Assembly (NCBI GenBank): GCA_950295325.1
Contig: OX485804.1
Location: 20,894,001-20,958,000, forward strand
DNA from: Polytrichum commune
Taxonomy: Eukaryota > Streptophyta > Polytrichopsida > Polytrichales > Polytrichaceae
Length of the DNA: 64,000 bases
Reading direction: 5' to 3'
Under the pieces are notes generated by a model. That model had not been told where the DNA came from. It saw only the letters and a program-made list of their open reading frames with translations, and searched no databases. Below, in pieces: positions 61,985-64,000 of the stretch. Each line of letters opens with the position of its first letter. Within the stretch, counting starts at the first letter, position 1. The position numbers were made by a program, and so were the translations under genes.

Positions 61985-62718
61985 CTAAAAAATAATATGA
62001 TCTAATCTCAACTCATTCATCTCCTCATGTTTCTTGCACTGAACCTCCAGCTTCTCATTAAGCTCTTCCAATTTACGATTTTCTCTCTTCAGCTCTTCTA
62101 CCAATTTCACACTATGAGCTATGAGGTTCCACTTCTACTCAACTCTAGTCTTTTGTCTCTCTATCTCTAAGAGCAACTCATCATGAGAGGCCAATGGTTC
62201 TACATCTTCAAGTAGTTCCTCTCTCGAGATCACTCTACGGCTCGACTATGGTTCCACATGTAAGACATGGATTTCAACAATAATTGGAGGTCTAGGACTA
62301 TTAGGGATAGGCATTAGCATCACATGAGGTTTCGAAGAACACCCTTGAGGATTTCTTGCTAACAATTCTACTTCAAATGGAACTATTGTCAATGCGCACA
62401 CTATTCCCAAGTAACCAATAGACAATAGTGAAAAGAGGTGGGAGGTTTTCTTGCGGTGAACCTCATCTTTAATTTGAAGTCGCAGCTCCTCTATCTAATT
62501 GTAGAGTTTTCCTTTCACCCACACCAATAGTGCAGCACATGCCACACAATGATCCATAAAACCTTCGTTGCACAACTTGATCAACAAGGACCATTCATTC
62601 CACGGTTTCTTCAAATTTTTCGAATCCCGACCTTGCTTCGTGTTGTCATAACACCATCTTCCACTGGGGTGCTTCTCTGGGCAAATCTTAATTGACAATG
62701 TCCCCCTCATGGGCATCA
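61985..62718 (-). pseudogene. Decayed ORF with TM segment and coiled coil, three internal TAGs
   Basis: One minus-strand frame runs from the acceptor before 62718 (first ATG at 62716) to TAG at 61987-61985, about 243 codons. It is interrupted only by TAG at 62497-62495, 62248-62246 and 62137-62135. The N-terminal part has ICPEKHPSGRWCYDN and a Cys pattern (LCNEGFMDHCVACAALLVWV). A hydrophobic segment follows (LFSLLSIGYLGIVCALTIVP), then a Pro-rich linker, then a Glu/Lys/Leu-rich coiled coil (VEELKRENRKLEELNEKLEV). The family is not recognised. It may be a transposon-borne gene. A possible upstream exon near 62835-62942 (CPASMVHERECERFRF) does not join in phase. Each internal TAG is one C-to-T step from CAG. 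Confidence 0.6.
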
Positions 62719-62942
62719 CTGCAAGGGTAAAACAAATAAGTTTCCAAATAATTATAAGATCTACACATGCCACCCTTCCAAGCTAAGAAACAGATGGAAA
62801 AGATACACAAATCCTTGTTGAATATATGAATTACCATATTGTTAGAAGAGCCAACATTGTAAATTATGAATCTAAATCGCTCACATTCACGTTCGTGGAC
62901 CATACTGGCGGGACACCCTCTTAACAAGGGAAATCCTTGCAA

Positions 62943-64000
62943 ATTGTATTTATCCTACAACTTAAAAATGCCACAAAAACAACACAATGAATCCATGTAT
63001 GAATCCAAAATAATATAATTTATTTCACCAACAAATCATTGAAAGGTCACGATTGGTACAATACAATATCACTCAAAAATAAGAGTCAATAAACCTTGTA
63101 GAGGATAACCAAATAATCACAAAAATTGATCACTAATGTATGCAAGGTGTCTTCATGCTGCAAACATTTGTTGTCGTTGTCACTGTAGTTAGTTTTTGTT
63201 CTCACTTAAATAACCAAAACCCAGGGTACAGACTCTCAAGGAAGGCTTAACTGGTGTCTATTACAGGCATTTGTCACTTCATAGTTCATTAATTAGAGCA
63301 AAGGGTTGCTATCTTTACTTTAAAACATGTTTAATATGTTCTTTGCTCTCCTTTTCTCTCTTATAATTCCTTCTCAAAGTTTTCCAATCAGTAGCTTAAG
63401 TGTGTTAGTAAGCTGTAGTTTCCATATCGCCATGAGATTTTGTATAACAATAGTCAAGAGAGAACAATAGTCTTTGAGTAACACAATTGTCATTCAGTAA
63501 CCATTGGCCAATGCATTTTCAATTCACAACAACTCCTTTATTAATTGATCAAGGTTAATTCCAATACAAAAAAAATTTGTTTATTTCTTATCTCCGGATT
63601 TAATCATTACTCACAACTTATGTAATTAACACTAAACGAGTCAAGCTATAATCTTGGCTGCCCTGCACAACCTGCAACAACAACAACCAAGGTAACACAC
63701 AAGATAATGGTTGAATGGGTTAATTCACATTTCATACTCAAAGATCTATCCTCTTGACTAATGAACAATTACAATTTCGATTAAGATAAGATTAACTTAT
63801 GCCTAGGTCTCCTTTAAGTCCCAAAGTTAATTCTATCTTACTTACACTTAATCCCTCTTACAACCCTTACTTCTTCCTCTAATCAACTGATCAGAAGTGA
63901 TTTCTCATCACTTCAGTTGATTGAGTTTCTCTCTTAAATTCCATTCTTCTCAACTATAAATCTATCAGCCTAAACTCCAGATTCAACTATATTCATTGTT
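62943..64000. other. No gene recognised
   Basis: AT-rich, with no ORF of note, no RNA gene and no clear repeat. Confidence 0.4.

Noticed and set aside
1-64000. CRISPR arrays, bacterial operons or viral genes
   Set aside because: Spliced plant genes dominate. No regularly spaced identical repeats with unique spacers and no viral hallmark genes were seen.

Overview
The window is nuclear DNA of a land plant. The protein-coding genes are split by GT-AG introns, several have plant-specific family assignments (BPG2, CPR5, plant POT1, plant GDSL lipase), and the space between them is filled with decayed plant transposons and foldback/MITE elements. I cannot fix the lineage from sequence alone. Introns of 0.1-2.4 kb loaded with repeats fit a large-genome plant such as a fern, lycophyte, bryophyte or gymnosperm.

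Five host genes can be modelled. (1) 1-2896, plus strand: the 3' part of BPG2, a chloroplast YqeH-type GTPase; its 5' end lies outside the window. (2) 4988-14546, plus: a CPR5-like nuclear-envelope/nuclear-pore protein in seven exons, about 1081 residues, with a long N-terminal extension. (3) 17817-23198, minus: a complete five-exon GDSL esterase/lipase of 408 residues. (4) 37657-41676, plus: a complete ten-exon POT1 telomere-end protein of 514 residues. (5) 50914-52624, minus: a four-exon protein of about 231 residues with a C-terminal CxxC-CxxC zinc finger, probably with a separate 5' UTR exon near 53.7-54.1 kb. A sixth locus (25461-26589, minus) is a two-exon Gly/Tyr-rich gene with two in-frame stops. 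These genes do not form a pathway; they are ordinary neighbours.

The accessory DNA is the most interesting part. A PIF/Harbinger element (about 31.6-34.3 kb) keeps both its transposase and its Myb/trihelix partner gene, convergent and 12 bp apart, with no frameshift seen, but interrupted by eight internal stops. Seven of these are TAG at positions where CAG (Gln) fits. A second decayed ORF at 61985-62718 has three more internal TAGs of the same kind. This is the footprint expected from deamination of CHG-methylated cytosines. Other relics are a hAT C-terminus (24.0-24.2 kb), a non-LTR retrotransposon 3' end (28.4-29.1 kb), possible LTR/TRIM remnants, a family of MITEs with CACTA-like ACTACACTAAA termini (five or six copies), and a foldback family with GGGCCACTTCAC ends and a central hairpin (58.9-61.2 kb).

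Unexpected structures inside host introns include a 120-nt 5S rRNA-like sequence in CPR5 intron 6, tandem duplications in CPR5 and GDSL introns that copy the adjoining exon end and splice donor, and a telomere-like box beside a 66-nt hairpin in POT1 intron 2. The rest of the window, chiefly 15.4-17.8, 45.9-50.9, 52.6-57.3 and 62.9-64 kb, holds no gene I can recognise.
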